Made by a program: the position numbers and the translations under genes. 17,195 bases of DNA from assembly GCA_937916565.1 (NCBI GenBank), contig CALFSR010000217.1, positions 1 through 17,195 of the forward strand, written 5' to 3'. Below are positions 7,441 to 13,207 of this stretch, in pieces. The notes under the pieces are model-generated. The model was not told the DNA's origin. It made no database searches and saw nothing but the letters and a program-made list of their open reading frames with translations. The stretch comes from an uncultured Bacillota bacterium. Its GTDB lineage: Bacteria > Bacillota > Limnochordia > Limnochordales > ZCTH02-B6. Position 1 is the stretch's first letter; each line of letters begins with the position of its first letter.

Positions 7441-8184
7441 CTACATGTACCGGCCGCCGGCGACTTCCAGCACCGCTCCGGTCATGTAGCTCGACTCGGG
7501 GCCCAGGAGGAAGCGCACGACGCTGGCCACCTCCGCCGGCTGCCCGATGCGCTGAAGGGGCACTTCCGCGAGCTTCATGGCCATGACCTTCTCCGGTATC
7601 CCCTTGGTCATGTCGGTGTCGATGATGCCGGGCTGCACGCAGTTGACCCGGACGCCCTTGCGCGCCAGCTCCTTGGCGGCCACCTTGGTGAAGGCGACGA
7701 TGCCGGCTTTGGCTGCACTGTAGTTGGCTTGTCCGATGTTGCCCACCTTGGCGGCGATGGACGACAAGTTGACGATGGAGCCGCTTTCCTGCTCCCGCAT
7801 GACGCGGGCGACGGCGCGGGTGAAAAGGAACGTGCCCTTGAGGTGCACGTTGATGACCGCGTCCCATTCGTCATCGGTCATCTTGTGCAGCAGTGCGTCG
7901 CGGATGATGCCCGCGTTGTTGACCAGCATGTCGATGCGGCCGTAGCGCTCCCGCACCGCCTCGACCGCCGCGTCCACCTGTTCCGTCTTGGTGACGTCGA
8001 CGACAAAGGGCTCGGACCGGCGTCCGAGGGCGCGGATTTCCTCCGCCGTCTTTTGGGCGGCAGCCTCGTTGATATCCACCGGCATGACGTCGGCGCCGTC
8101 TTTTGCGAGAAGCAGGGCGATCTCCCTGCCGATGCCTTGCCCGGCGCCGGTGACGATAGCGACCTTGCCTGCAAGTACGCTCAC
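7441..8184 (-). CDS. short-chain dehydrogenase/reductase, FabG-like (probable NAD-type 3-hydroxyacyl-CoA dehydrogenase)
   Basis: The 247-residue cytoplasmic SDR matches FabG in length and motifs: Thr-Gly-Ala-Gly-Gln-Gly-Ile-Gly at 12-19 for the dinucleotide, Asn-Asn-Ala-Gly at 89-92, and the catalytic Ser142, Tyr155 and Lys159. Asp37 at the end of the second strand is the usual mark of NAD(H) rather than NADPH preference, which favours an oxidative, catabolic role over fatty acid synthesis. GTG 8184 overlaps the TGA of the upstream hydratase gene (GTGA), so it is translationally coupled and is the last gene of the operon. A longer frame upstream runs inside the hydratase gene and is rejected. 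It probably oxidises the hydroxyacyl-CoA made by the MaoC-like neighbour; the substrate is inferred from context. Confidence 0.92.
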   Translation of the reverse strand: MSVLAGKVAIVTGAGQGIGREIALLLAKDGADVMPVDINEAAAQKTAEEIRALGRRSEPFVVDVTKTEQVDAAVEAVRERYGRIDMLVNNAGIIRDALLHKMTDDEWDAVINVHLKGTFLFTRAVARVMREQESGSIVNLSSIAAKVGNIGQANYSAAKAGIVAFTKVAAKELARKGVRVNCVQPGIIDTDMTKGIPEKVMAMKLAEVPLQRIGQPAEVASVVRFLLGPESSYMTGAVLEVAGGRYM

Positions 8185-8651
8185 TGCCTGTCGGCTGCCT
8201 CCTCCACGGGATTGCGCAGCTTGACCATAATCCCGATGTTTCCCTCCTGGCATACGACGCCGTCCTGGTTGATGAGCTCAAAACGCCGGTCGAGAATGCC
8301 CCGGTCGCCCCGGGAGGTGACCCGCTTGTGGGTGATGGTGATCCGCACCCGCACCGTGTCGCCGATGAACACCGGCGCTTTGAAAGTCCAATCCTTGATT
8401 CCGAGCATCGCCAGGGTCGTGCCTTCAAACAACCCCATGCGGCTCACGAAGCCGACCGCGACGGCGAGGCCCAGCAGCCCGTGCACGACCCGCCGTCCAA
8501 ACATGGTTTCCCGGGCGTACACCTCATTGGTGTGCAGCTGGTTCCAGTCGCCGGTGTAGGCGGCGAAGTTGACCACGTCGGTTTCCGTAATCGTGCGGCC
8601 GGGGCTTTCGAACACCTGGCCCACGTGCACGTCTTCATAGTACAGACCCAT
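8181..8651 (-). CDS. MaoC-like hot-dog dehydratase/hydratase
   Basis: This 156-residue single hot-dog-fold protein is of the MaoC/(R)-specific enoyl-CoA hydratase type, which adds or removes water from CoA thioesters. The hydratase motif is Tyr-Thr-Gly-Asp-Trp-Asn-Gln-Leu-His at residues 32-40, keeping the catalytic pair Asp35 and His40; Pro, common after the Asn, is replaced by Gln. Phe-Gly-Arg-Arg-Val-Val-His-Gly follows, as in the family. ATG 8651 has TAGGAGG upstream. It begins 13 bases after the thiolase-like gene and overlaps the SDR gene by 4 bases. Together these three genes look like one acyl-CoA degradation module. Confidence 0.9.
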   Translation of the reverse strand: MGLYYEDVHVGQVFESPGRTITETDVVNFAAYTGDWNQLHTNEVYARETMFGRRVVHGLLGLAVAVGFVSRMGLFEGTTLAMLGIKDWTFKAPVFIGDTVRVRITITHKRVTSRGDRGILDRRFELINQDGVVCQEGNIGIMVKLRNPVEEAADRQ

Positions 8652-8664
8652 CGTCCCTTGCCTC

Positions 8665-9798
8665 CTACCCCGCGTCCGTGCCCAGGATGGCCGTCACCTG
8701 GCTGGACAAGGTGCCTCCGTTGCCGTGCACGAGGCCGACCTGGGCGCCGGGCACCTGCCGGGGACCGCACTCGCCCCGCAGCTGGCGCACCGCCTCGATG
8801 ATGAGAAAAATGCCGAACATGCCCGGGTGGGTGTACGACAGCCCGCCCCCGCTGGTGTTGACCGGCAGCTCGCCGCCGGGGGCAATGCGCCCGCCGGAGA
8901 CAAAGGGGCCGCCTTCGCCCTTCTTGCAGAAACCGAGGTCTTCCAGAAACAGGATGACGTTGATAGTGAACGCGTCGTAAAGCTGCACGAAGTCCATATC
9001 AGCCGGGCCGAGCCCCGCCTGGGCAAACGCCCGCCGGCCCGATTCGGCGGCGCCCGTGACGGTCAAGTCCGGCATCTGGGCGATGTGCCGGTGGCTGTCC
9101 ACCGAACCGTGGCCCAGGAGGTAGACCGGCTTTTTCTTGAGGTCCCGGGCCCTGTCCTCGGACGTCATGACCACGGCTCCGCCGCCGTCGGTGACGAGGC
9201 AGCAGTCCAGCTTGTGCAGGGGGCTGCTGACCATGCGGGAACCCAACACTTCATCGATGGTCAGGGGCTCCCGCTTGAAGGCCTTGGGGTTGAGGGCTGC
9301 CCACTGCCGGGCCGCCACGGCCACGGCGGCCAACTGCTCGGGGGTGGTGCCGAACTCGTGCATGTGGCGGCGGGCCGCCAGGGCGTACATGCTAATCGGA
9401 TAGATCGGGTGGTACACGGCCTCATACGGCACGGGAGTGGATGTGGGCACGAAGCCGCCGACGGAACGCTGGTTGCTTCCGTAGGTGATCAGGGCTACGT
9501 CGCACAACCCCGCCTCAATGGCCAGGGCAGCCGTGAGCAGATGCATTTCCGCCGACGCGCCGCCGACATTGGTGGACTCGGAAAAGCGGGGGCGGATGCC
9601 CAAGTATTCCGCCAGCGCCGGCGTGGGCATGGTGGAAAAGGCCGTAGCCGAAAAGAGCCCGTCCACGTCGGATACCTTGAGCCCGGCGTCATCCAGCGCC
9701 CGGCGGGCGGCCTGCGCCATGAGGTCCATGGCCGTCAGCCCCGGCGTTACGCCCAGGTCGGATTCGGCGACTCCCACGATGACCGCTCTGCGTTTCAT
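8665..9798 (-). CDS. SCP2/lipid-transfer-type thiolase-fold protein lacking the catalytic cysteines
   Basis: The 377-residue product has the thiolase fold of the SCP2/'nonspecific lipid-transfer' group. The N-terminus Ala-Val-Ile-Val-Gly-Val-Ala-Glu-Ser and the Val-Gly-Gly-Ala-Ser-Ala segment (78-83) align with the thiolase nucleophile region, but no Cys is present there. The C-terminal Cys-x-Gly-Gly motif is also changed, to Gly359-Asn-Gly-Gly. Tyr-Asp-Ala-Phe (274-277) and His324 in Tyr-Thr-His-Pro are kept. Normal thiolysis is therefore unlikely. Family members paired with DUF35 proteins, such as Ltp2 with ChsH2, are retro-aldolases. Its ATG overlaps the stop of the DUF35 gene by 4 bases (ATGA), so the two are made together. 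The CoA-ester substrate is unknown. Confidence 0.92.
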   Translation of the reverse strand: MKRRAVIVGVAESDLGVTPGLTAMDLMAQAARRALDDAGLKVSDVDGLFSATAFSTMPTPALAEYLGIRPRFSESTNVGGASAEMHLLTAALAIEAGLCDVALITYGSNQRSVGGFVPTSTPVPYEAVYHPIYPISMYALAARRHMHEFGTTPEQLAAVAVAARQWAALNPKAFKREPLTIDEVLGSRMVSSPLHKLDCCLVTDGGGAVVMTSEDRARDLKKKPVYLLGHGSVDSHRHIAQMPDLTVTGAAESGRRAFAQAGLGPADMDFVQLYDAFTINVILFLEDLGFCKKGEGGPFVSGGRIAPGGELPVNTSGGGLSYTHPGMFGIFLIIEAVRQLRGECGPRQVPGAQVGLVHGNGGTLSSQVTAILGTDAG

Positions 9799-10199
9799 GG
9801 GCGCTTCCCTTTCTCTACCGGTTCGAAATCGACGCGCTTGCCCTCGTCATGGGCGGTGATGACGGCCCGCACCCGGTCGCCGACGGCGATGGAGCTCTCC
9901 GTGCAGTTGATGAGCTGCGCCATCATCCGCGGGCCCTCGGCCAGGTCGATCAAGGCGACGATGTAATCGGGCTCGGGTCCTTTGGAGGTTTTGTAGACGC
10001 CGGTGTAGGAGTAGATGACGCCTTCGCCGGACGCTTCGCGCCAGTCCCATTCGGGATGGCCGCAATGAGGGCACAGGACGCGCGGGTAAAAGAAAAACTT
10101 GCTGCAGCCGTTGCACTGCTGCAGGAGGAAACGCCCCTGCTCCAGGCCGTGCCAGAAGTAGGCCAGCGGGCGGTCGGGCGATGGCTCGGCTGGCTGCAT
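9795..10199 (-). CDS. DUF35 protein: zinc-ribbon plus OB-fold partner of the thiolase
   Basis: This 134-residue protein has the DUF35 layout. An N-terminal helix contains Tyr-Phe-Trp-His-Gly-Leu-Glu-Gln-Gly, followed by a rubredoxin-like zinc ribbon with Cys29-x2-Cys32 and Cys43-x2-Cys46, then a C-terminal OB fold from about residue 55 (Gly-Val-Ile-Tyr-Ser-Tyr-Thr). DUF35 proteins bind thiolase-fold partners and are needed for activity in the Ltp2/ChsH2 steroid aldolase and in the archaeal thiolase/HMG-CoA synthase complex. Start ATG 10199 has GAGGAGGG at good spacing. It lies 22 bases after the regulator gene and overlaps the thiolase-like gene by 4 bases. All four zinc ligands are intact. 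Confidence 0.92.
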   Translation of the reverse strand: MQPAEPSPDRPLAYFWHGLEQGRFLLQQCNGCSKFFFYPRVLCPHCGHPEWDWREASGEGVIYSYTGVYKTSKGPEPDYIVALIDLAEGPRMMAQLINCTESSIAVGDRVRAVITAHDEGKRVDFEPVEKGKRP

Positions 10200-10221
10200 G
10201 ATAGCCCTCCTCAGGTTGTGG

Positions 10222-10893
10222 CTATTTCAACGCAAATACCCTGTCGCGCACGATCTCGAAGAAGTGCATTACGTGGTCTTCCATCGCCTGCCGGGCGGCA
10301 CCGGTGTCCTTCCGCTCAAACGCGTCGAGCACCCTGTGCAGGTTTCGCACGTTGTCGGTCATCTGCTCGCCTGTCTGGCGCAGGTACATGTACCAGACGC
10401 GGGACACCCGCACGTTGATGCCTTCCAGGAGGGTCTCGAGAAACCGGTTGTTGGCTCGGCGCCAGAGGGCCCGGTGGAACTCCTGGTCGATCCGGACCAG
10501 GTCCTCATGGCTAACGTCTTCGCCGCTGTCCAGCCGGTTGAGCATGTCGCGCAGTGCGGCGACTTCCTCCGGCCGCACGTACGCGGTAGCCAGTTCGGCG
10601 GCCATCCCGTCCAAGGTGACCTTGACCTGCATGACCTCCTTGAAGTCCCCAAGATCGACGGGGCTTACCCGGGTGCCATGGTGAGGGACGACAACCACCA
10701 GTCCATGGGCCTCAAGCCTGCTGAACACTTCCCGGATGGGCGTGCGGCTGACGCCGAACTCCTCGGCGATCTCCCGCTCGGGAAACACCTCGTTGGGCTT
10801 GTACTTTAGCGTCACGATCCGCTCCAGGATGATCCTGTAGATCTCATCCGTGGTCGGGCGTCCCTTCGCACGGGCTCCGTCCCGGCTCGGCAC
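10222..10893 (-). CDS. GntR-family transcriptional regulator, FadR/FCD subfamily
   Basis: The 223-residue DNA-binding protein has an N-terminal winged helix-turn-helix (about residues 14-75) with Phe-Pro-Glu-Arg-Glu-Ile-Ala-Glu-Glu-Phe-Gly-Val-Ser-Arg-Thr-Pro-Ile-Arg-Glu, the GntR signature, and a C-terminal all-helical FCD ligand domain. The FCD metal-site residues are visible as Asp136, His140, His186 and His207, so it probably senses a carboxylate or acyl compound through a bound metal. The GTG start has AAGGAGGGAGG just upstream. It is the first gene of the five-gene acyl-CoA operon, behind a clear promoter and a palindromic operator, which points to autorepression relieved by a pathway intermediate. 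Confidence 0.95.
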   Translation of the reverse strand: MPSRDGARAKGRPTTDEIYRIILERIVTLKYKPNEVFPEREIAEEFGVSRTPIREVFSRLEAHGLVVVVPHHGTRVSPVDLGDFKEVMQVKVTLDGMAAELATAYVRPEEVAALRDMLNRLDSGEDVSHEDLVRIDQEFHRALWRRANNRFLETLLEGINVRVSRVWYMYLRQTGEQMTDNVRNLHRVLDAFERKDTGAARQAMEDHVMHFFEIVRDRVFALK

Positions 10894-10958
10894 GGCGACC
10901 TCCCTCCTTTGCTGATTATTTGCAGTGGGATGCGCTATGGAAACAACTCGTATTCCAA

Positions 10959-10968
10959 TGGTATACCA
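10959..10968. promoter_or_regulatory. GntR/FadR-type operator palindrome TGGTATACCA
   Basis: This is a perfect 10-base palindrome with TGGT/ACCA half sites, the form recognised by many FadR/FCD regulators. It begins 13 bases after the -10 box of the minus-strand promoter, so it covers roughly the first transcribed bases, where a bound repressor would block transcription. The regulator gene it precedes is the obvious candidate to bind it. Binding is inferred, not shown. Confidence 0.65.
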
Positions 10969-10981
10969 CTAGCATGACATT

Positions 10982-11010
10982 AGAATAACAACCATTGTTT
11001 GCATAGTCAA
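10982..11010 (-). promoter_or_regulatory. sigma-70-type promoter of the GntR-led operon
   Basis: Read on the minus strand, TTGACT (11010-11005) is separated by exactly 17 bases from TATTCT (10987-10982). The -35 box matches five of six consensus bases and the -10 box four of six, in an AT-rich setting that stands out from the GC-rich surroundings. It faces the regulator gene 88 bases downstream. Confidence 0.7.
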
Positions 11011-11074
11011 CAAGGAAGAGGCAAGGCGCTTGTTTGCGCAGCTAACACGGAAAAGAAGAGACGCCTCCCGCGGC

Positions 11075-11139
11075 AAAGAAAAGTCTCCCGGCGCCGGAGC
11101 AGGCGGGGGGGCCGGTACAAGCCCGGCCGCCCGCCTGCT
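11075..11139 (-). terminator. intrinsic terminator after the Amidase_6 gene
   Basis: AGCAGGCGGG (11098-11107) pairs perfectly with CCCGCCTGCT (11130-11139), and inside it GGCCGG (11110-11115) pairs with CCGGCC (11123-11128). A second small GC stem follows at about 11084-11099 and then, on the minus strand, TTTTCTTT (11082-11075). The site lies 20 bases beyond the Amidase_6 stop and should isolate that operon from the GntR operon. Confidence 0.7.
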
Positions 11140-11158
11140 GAACCAGTGCCGCGGGCGT

Positions 11159-11803
11159 CTAGGTGCGGGTGCGGTCGCAGGGGCGCAGCCGGCTAAAGTC
11201 GGGCGGCACCCGGTGATCGATCGGGAGATTCGGCAGGCGCACGCCGTAAATTCCCCGGGCCCGGCCTCGGAAACGCAGCGTCCACAAGGCGTTGCGGATG
11301 GGCCGCAAGGGGCGCAGCGTCCGGTAGGTGACCAGCGGCGAGCCGCGGCGGGTGAAGCCGGTGACGATGGCGCTGTGGTTCATCTGCCCGTCACCGTCCC
11401 AGTCGTAGTAGATCACGTCGCCCCGCCGCAGCCGGCGGGCAAGGCGGGGGCTAGCCCGCAGGTTGAGCACCTGCCCGCCGTTCGCGCGCATGTATTGAAA
11501 GTGCGACTCGGCAACTGCCCACGAGCACGACCACCAGTCGTTGTGGTCGGCGTCAAAGGGCGCCTGGCCGACGCGCCGGTACCACCATTCCCGGCCTTGG
11601 GCGGTTTCCCGGTAATCTTGCGGCCAGCCGCCCGCGAGCATGCACTGCGAGACAAAGTTGGCGCAGTCGCCCCCGCCGCCCGCGGTGTCCAGGTTGGCGT
11701 AGCGCGGGTTGGGATTGTTCCAGTGCCGCAAGGCGTAGCGTACCGCCGCCAGGCGGTTGTAGCGGCGGCGGACTTGCAGCGGCACGACGGCTTCCACGGT
11801 CAC
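11159..11803 (-). CDS. Amidase_6-domain protein (putative papain-like amidase), cytoplasmic form
   Basis: The 214-residue product is an Amidase_6 domain across nearly its whole length. It begins with Tyr-Asn-Arg-Leu-Ala-Ala-Val-Arg-Tyr-Ala, then Asp-Cys47-Ala-Asn-Phe-Val-Ser-Gln, the presumed nucleophile block, a Trp-rich middle (about 73-92), and Gly-Asp-Val-Ile-Tyr-Tyr-Asp-Trp-Asp-Gly-Asp-Gly...Asn-His143-Ser, the presumed catalytic His. The family is common in Firmicutes and is predicted to hydrolyse amide bonds; its true substrates are little known. GTG 11803 was chosen because GGAGGAGAGG is just upstream; an ATG at 11836 would place that site inside the gene. No signal peptide or membrane segment is seen. 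It follows the ureohydrolase gene by 79 bases in the same direction. Confidence 0.85.
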   Translation of the reverse strand: MTVEAVVPLQVRRRYNRLAAVRYALRHWNNPNPRYANLDTAGGGGDCANFVSQCMLAGGWPQDYRETAQGREWWYRRVGQAPFDADHNDWWSCSWAVAESHFQYMRANGGQVLNLRASPRLARRLRRGDVIYYDWDGDGQMNHSAIVTGFTRRGSPLVTYRTLRPLRPIRNALWTLRFRGRARGIYGVRLPNLPIDHRVPPDFSRLRPCDRTRT

Positions 11804-11882
11804 GGCCCTCTCCTCCGGATGGTCGTTGCTTCCCATCCTATGCGGCAGGGCCGGACGCGGGTCGGCCGGGGCGCAGCGGCGC

Positions 11883-12830
11883 TTATGCGCCTGCGTCAAA
11901 CCGCATGGCCAAAAGCTCCAGCGTGACCGCGGCCGCCAAGTAGGCCGTGTTGCCGCTCGGGTCCAGCAACGGGTTCGTTTCCACGACGTCAAACCCGACG
12001 ATCTCCGTGTGCGCCGCGGCCAGCGACAAGACGGCCTTCACTTCCTGGTACGTCAAGCCGTCCGGCTCCGGCGAGGAGACGCCGGGGGCGGCCGCCGGGT
12101 CAAACGCGTCGATGTCGACCGTCACGTAAAGGCGTTCCAGCGGCGCCAGCGCTGCCGAGAGCCGCTGCCAGGCGTCTTGGCGGCGAAGCTGCTCCCGGGT
12201 GATGAGCACGTTGCCCCGTTCCATCGCCGCTCGATAGGCGGGTTCGGGCGTGCGCAGCCCCCGCAGGCCCACCTGGATAATGGTTTGGACGTGGGCGGCC
12301 TCGGATGCGCGCCTCAGGGGGCTGCTGCTGGTCGACGGGCTTCCCATGACCTCGTCCGTAAAGTCCATGTGCGCGTCGATCTGCAGGATGCCAAAGGGGC
12401 CCTTGGATTCCATACCCCGCACCGCGGGACCGGTCAGCGAGTGGTCGCCGCCGATGAGGACCGCGAACGCGCCCGCGCGCACAAGCTCCCGGACCGTCTG
12501 CTCGATCACGTCGAGGCTGGCTTCCGGCTGCGTGCGCAGGACGTCCACGTCGCCCGCGTCGACGAGCTCCACCCCGGCCAGGCGTCGCCTGCCGAGCTCG
12601 ATGTCAAAGTAGCCGTCGCGTCCTATGGGGCCCAGCCGGGTCGACGCCTCCCGCACGGCCCGGGGGCCGAACCGGGCGCCTGGCCGGTACCCCACCCCGA
12701 GATCATAGGGCACTCCCAGGAGGGCGACGCGTCCGGTCAGCCCGTCGAACGATTCGACGAGGGGCGCCTTAAAAAACGTTGCGACCCCGGTAGGAGTCAA
12801 GTTTGCACGATAGCGGTCGCTCAATGCCAT
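11883..12830 (-). CDS. Mn-dependent ureohydrolase (agmatinase/arginase family)
   Basis: The 315-residue protein is a ureohydrolase, which releases urea from a guanidino compound (or hydrolyses a related C-N bond) with two Mn ions. All six metal ligands are visible: His130 in Gly-Gly-Asp-His, Asp152, His154 and Asp156 in Asp-Ala-His-Met-Asp, and Asp239 and Asp241 in Asp-Ile-Asp-Ala-Phe-Asp. Ser-Ser-Pro-Glu-Pro-Asp-Gly-Leu-Thr after these is closer to agmatinases than to arginases. The substrate-side His of agmatinase (His163 in E. coli SpeB) appears replaced by Ser168, so agmatine may not be the substrate. Start ATG 12830 sits directly on GGAAGGG; TTG 12824 has better spacing and would shorten the protein by 2 residues. 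The gene faces away from the MmgE/PrpD gene and precedes the Amidase_6 gene. Confidence 0.88.
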   Translation of the reverse strand: MALSDRYRANLTPTGVATFFKAPLVESFDGLTGRVALLGVPYDLGVGYRPGARFGPRAVREASTRLGPIGRDGYFDIELGRRRLAGVELVDAGDVDVLRTQPEASLDVIEQTVRELVRAGAFAVLIGGDHSLTGPAVRGMESKGPFGILQIDAHMDFTDEVMGSPSTSSSPLRRASEAAHVQTIIQVGLRGLRTPEPAYRAAMERGNVLITREQLRRQDAWQRLSAALAPLERLYVTVDIDAFDPAAAPGVSSPEPDGLTYQEVKAVLSLAAAHTEIVGFDVVETNPLLDPSGNTAYLAAAVTLELLAMRFDAGA

Positions 12831-12909
12831 CCCTTCCGTAGGCGGCGCAGCGGTGTGCGGGCACGCAAGGCCCGGTGCCGAGCCCAAGTGGAGTCTTCGT
12901 CCATTTCGC

Positions 12910-12946
12910 AGCCTGCCCGGAAACTCCTGCGCTTGGCGCGCAGGCT
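12910..12946. repeat. overlapping, mutually exclusive inverted repeats
   Basis: AGCCTGC (12910-12916) can pair with GCAGGCT (12940-12946). Alternatively CCTGCGC (12926-12932) pairs with GCGCAGG (12938-12944), sharing the right arm. They lie in the presumed leader of the minus-strand ureohydrolase gene, about 80 bases ahead of its start. An attenuator is possible, but chance folding in GC-rich DNA is also possible. Confidence 0.3.
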
Positions 12947-12953
12947 CTATCCT

Positions 12954-12981
12954 GCCAAAATGCGTATGCCGCCAAAATGCG
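12954..12981. repeat. two direct copies of GCCAAAATGCG
   Basis: The 11-base unit occurs at 12954-12964 and 12971-12981, 17 bases apart start to start. The second copy is also inside a hairpin, GCCGCC (12968-12973) with GGCGGC (12981-12986). Tandem sites in a divergent promoter region can bind a regulator cooperatively. No regulator gene is adjacent. Confidence 0.45.
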
Positions 12982-13169
12982 GCGGCCCGGAAAGGAAGTC
13001 ACCGGCATCCTCGTCCTTGGAGCGGAAAGGGAGAAGGAGTTAGGAAAGCGCCAGCGAAGAAAACCCGTACACTTTGGCACCGGCATACAAGACCATACAT
13101 CTTCATCCATGAGCCGATTAGTGGATAGACCAGTAGAAGGCTCGGGCGGTGACGCCTCGAGTCTTTTTG

Positions 13170-13179
13170 TGTCTAGACA
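13170..13179. promoter_or_regulatory. perfect palindrome TGTCTAGACA
   Basis: This 10-base palindrome lies 28 bases ahead of the GTG start of the MmgE/PrpD gene. Its GTC/GAC half sites resemble operators of GntR-type and similar dimeric regulators. It differs from the TGGTATACCA site of the GntR operon, so the same protein need not bind both. It contains an XbaI-like TCTAGA core, a chance possibility in itself. Confidence 0.35.
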
Positions 13180-13207
13180 GGCCTTCCGGTGCAGAGGGGG
13201 ACACCCG

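Larger units (their letters stand above)
10894..11158 (-). other. AT-richer intergenic region carrying operon control signals
   Basis: This 265-base stretch separates two minus-strand operons. From its right end it holds the terminator of the Amidase_6 operon (11075-11139), then the promoter (10982-11010), the operator (10959-10968) and the leader and ribosome binding site of the GntR gene. The central part is strikingly AT-rich compared with the rest of the window. No further gene was seen. Confidence 0.6.
12831..13207. other. divergent intergenic region between ureohydrolase and MmgE/PrpD genes
   Basis: This 377-base region should hold the promoters for both directions. It contains direct repeats (12954-12981), alternative hairpins (12910-12946), a purine-rich tract at about 13014-13060, and a palindrome at 13170-13179. 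The best + strand -35 candidate is TTGGCA at 13074-13079, but the -10 region after it (near 13096) matches poorly. No protein-coding gene was supported: an open frame continuous with MmgE/PrpD from ATG 13109 lacks a ribosome binding site. Confidence 0.5.

Noticed and set aside
7441..8184. FabG of fatty acid synthesis
   Set aside because: No acpP, fabD or fabF genes are nearby, the Asp37 position points to NAD rather than NADPH, and the operon holds catabolic acyl-CoA enzymes.
8725..9966. 413-codon open frame on the plus strand opposite the thiolase-like gene
   Set aside because: It is antisense to conserved thiolase-fold and DUF35 genes, and its His/Gly/Arg-rich translation resembles no protein family.
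11363..11398. Asp-Trp-Asp-Gly-Asp-Gly in the Amidase_6 protein as an EF-hand or dockerin calcium site
   Set aside because: This Asp-rich turn before Asn-His is part of the Amidase_6 family pattern itself, and no second calcium loop is present.
11804..11992. N-terminal extension of the Amidase_6 protein
   Set aside because: It would overlap the end of the ureohydrolase gene, shows no signal peptide, and places the strong GGAGGAGAGG site inside the coding region.
11826..13043. 405-codon open frame on the plus strand opposite the ureohydrolase gene
   Set aside because: The opposite strand encodes a ureohydrolase with all metal ligands; the plus-strand translation has no motif, and its short tail at 12960-13043 has no ribosome binding site.
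12875..13207. Long N-terminal extension of the MmgE/PrpD protein
   Set aside because: The extra residues lack family similarity, and the GTG at 13208 has a properly spaced ribosome binding site.
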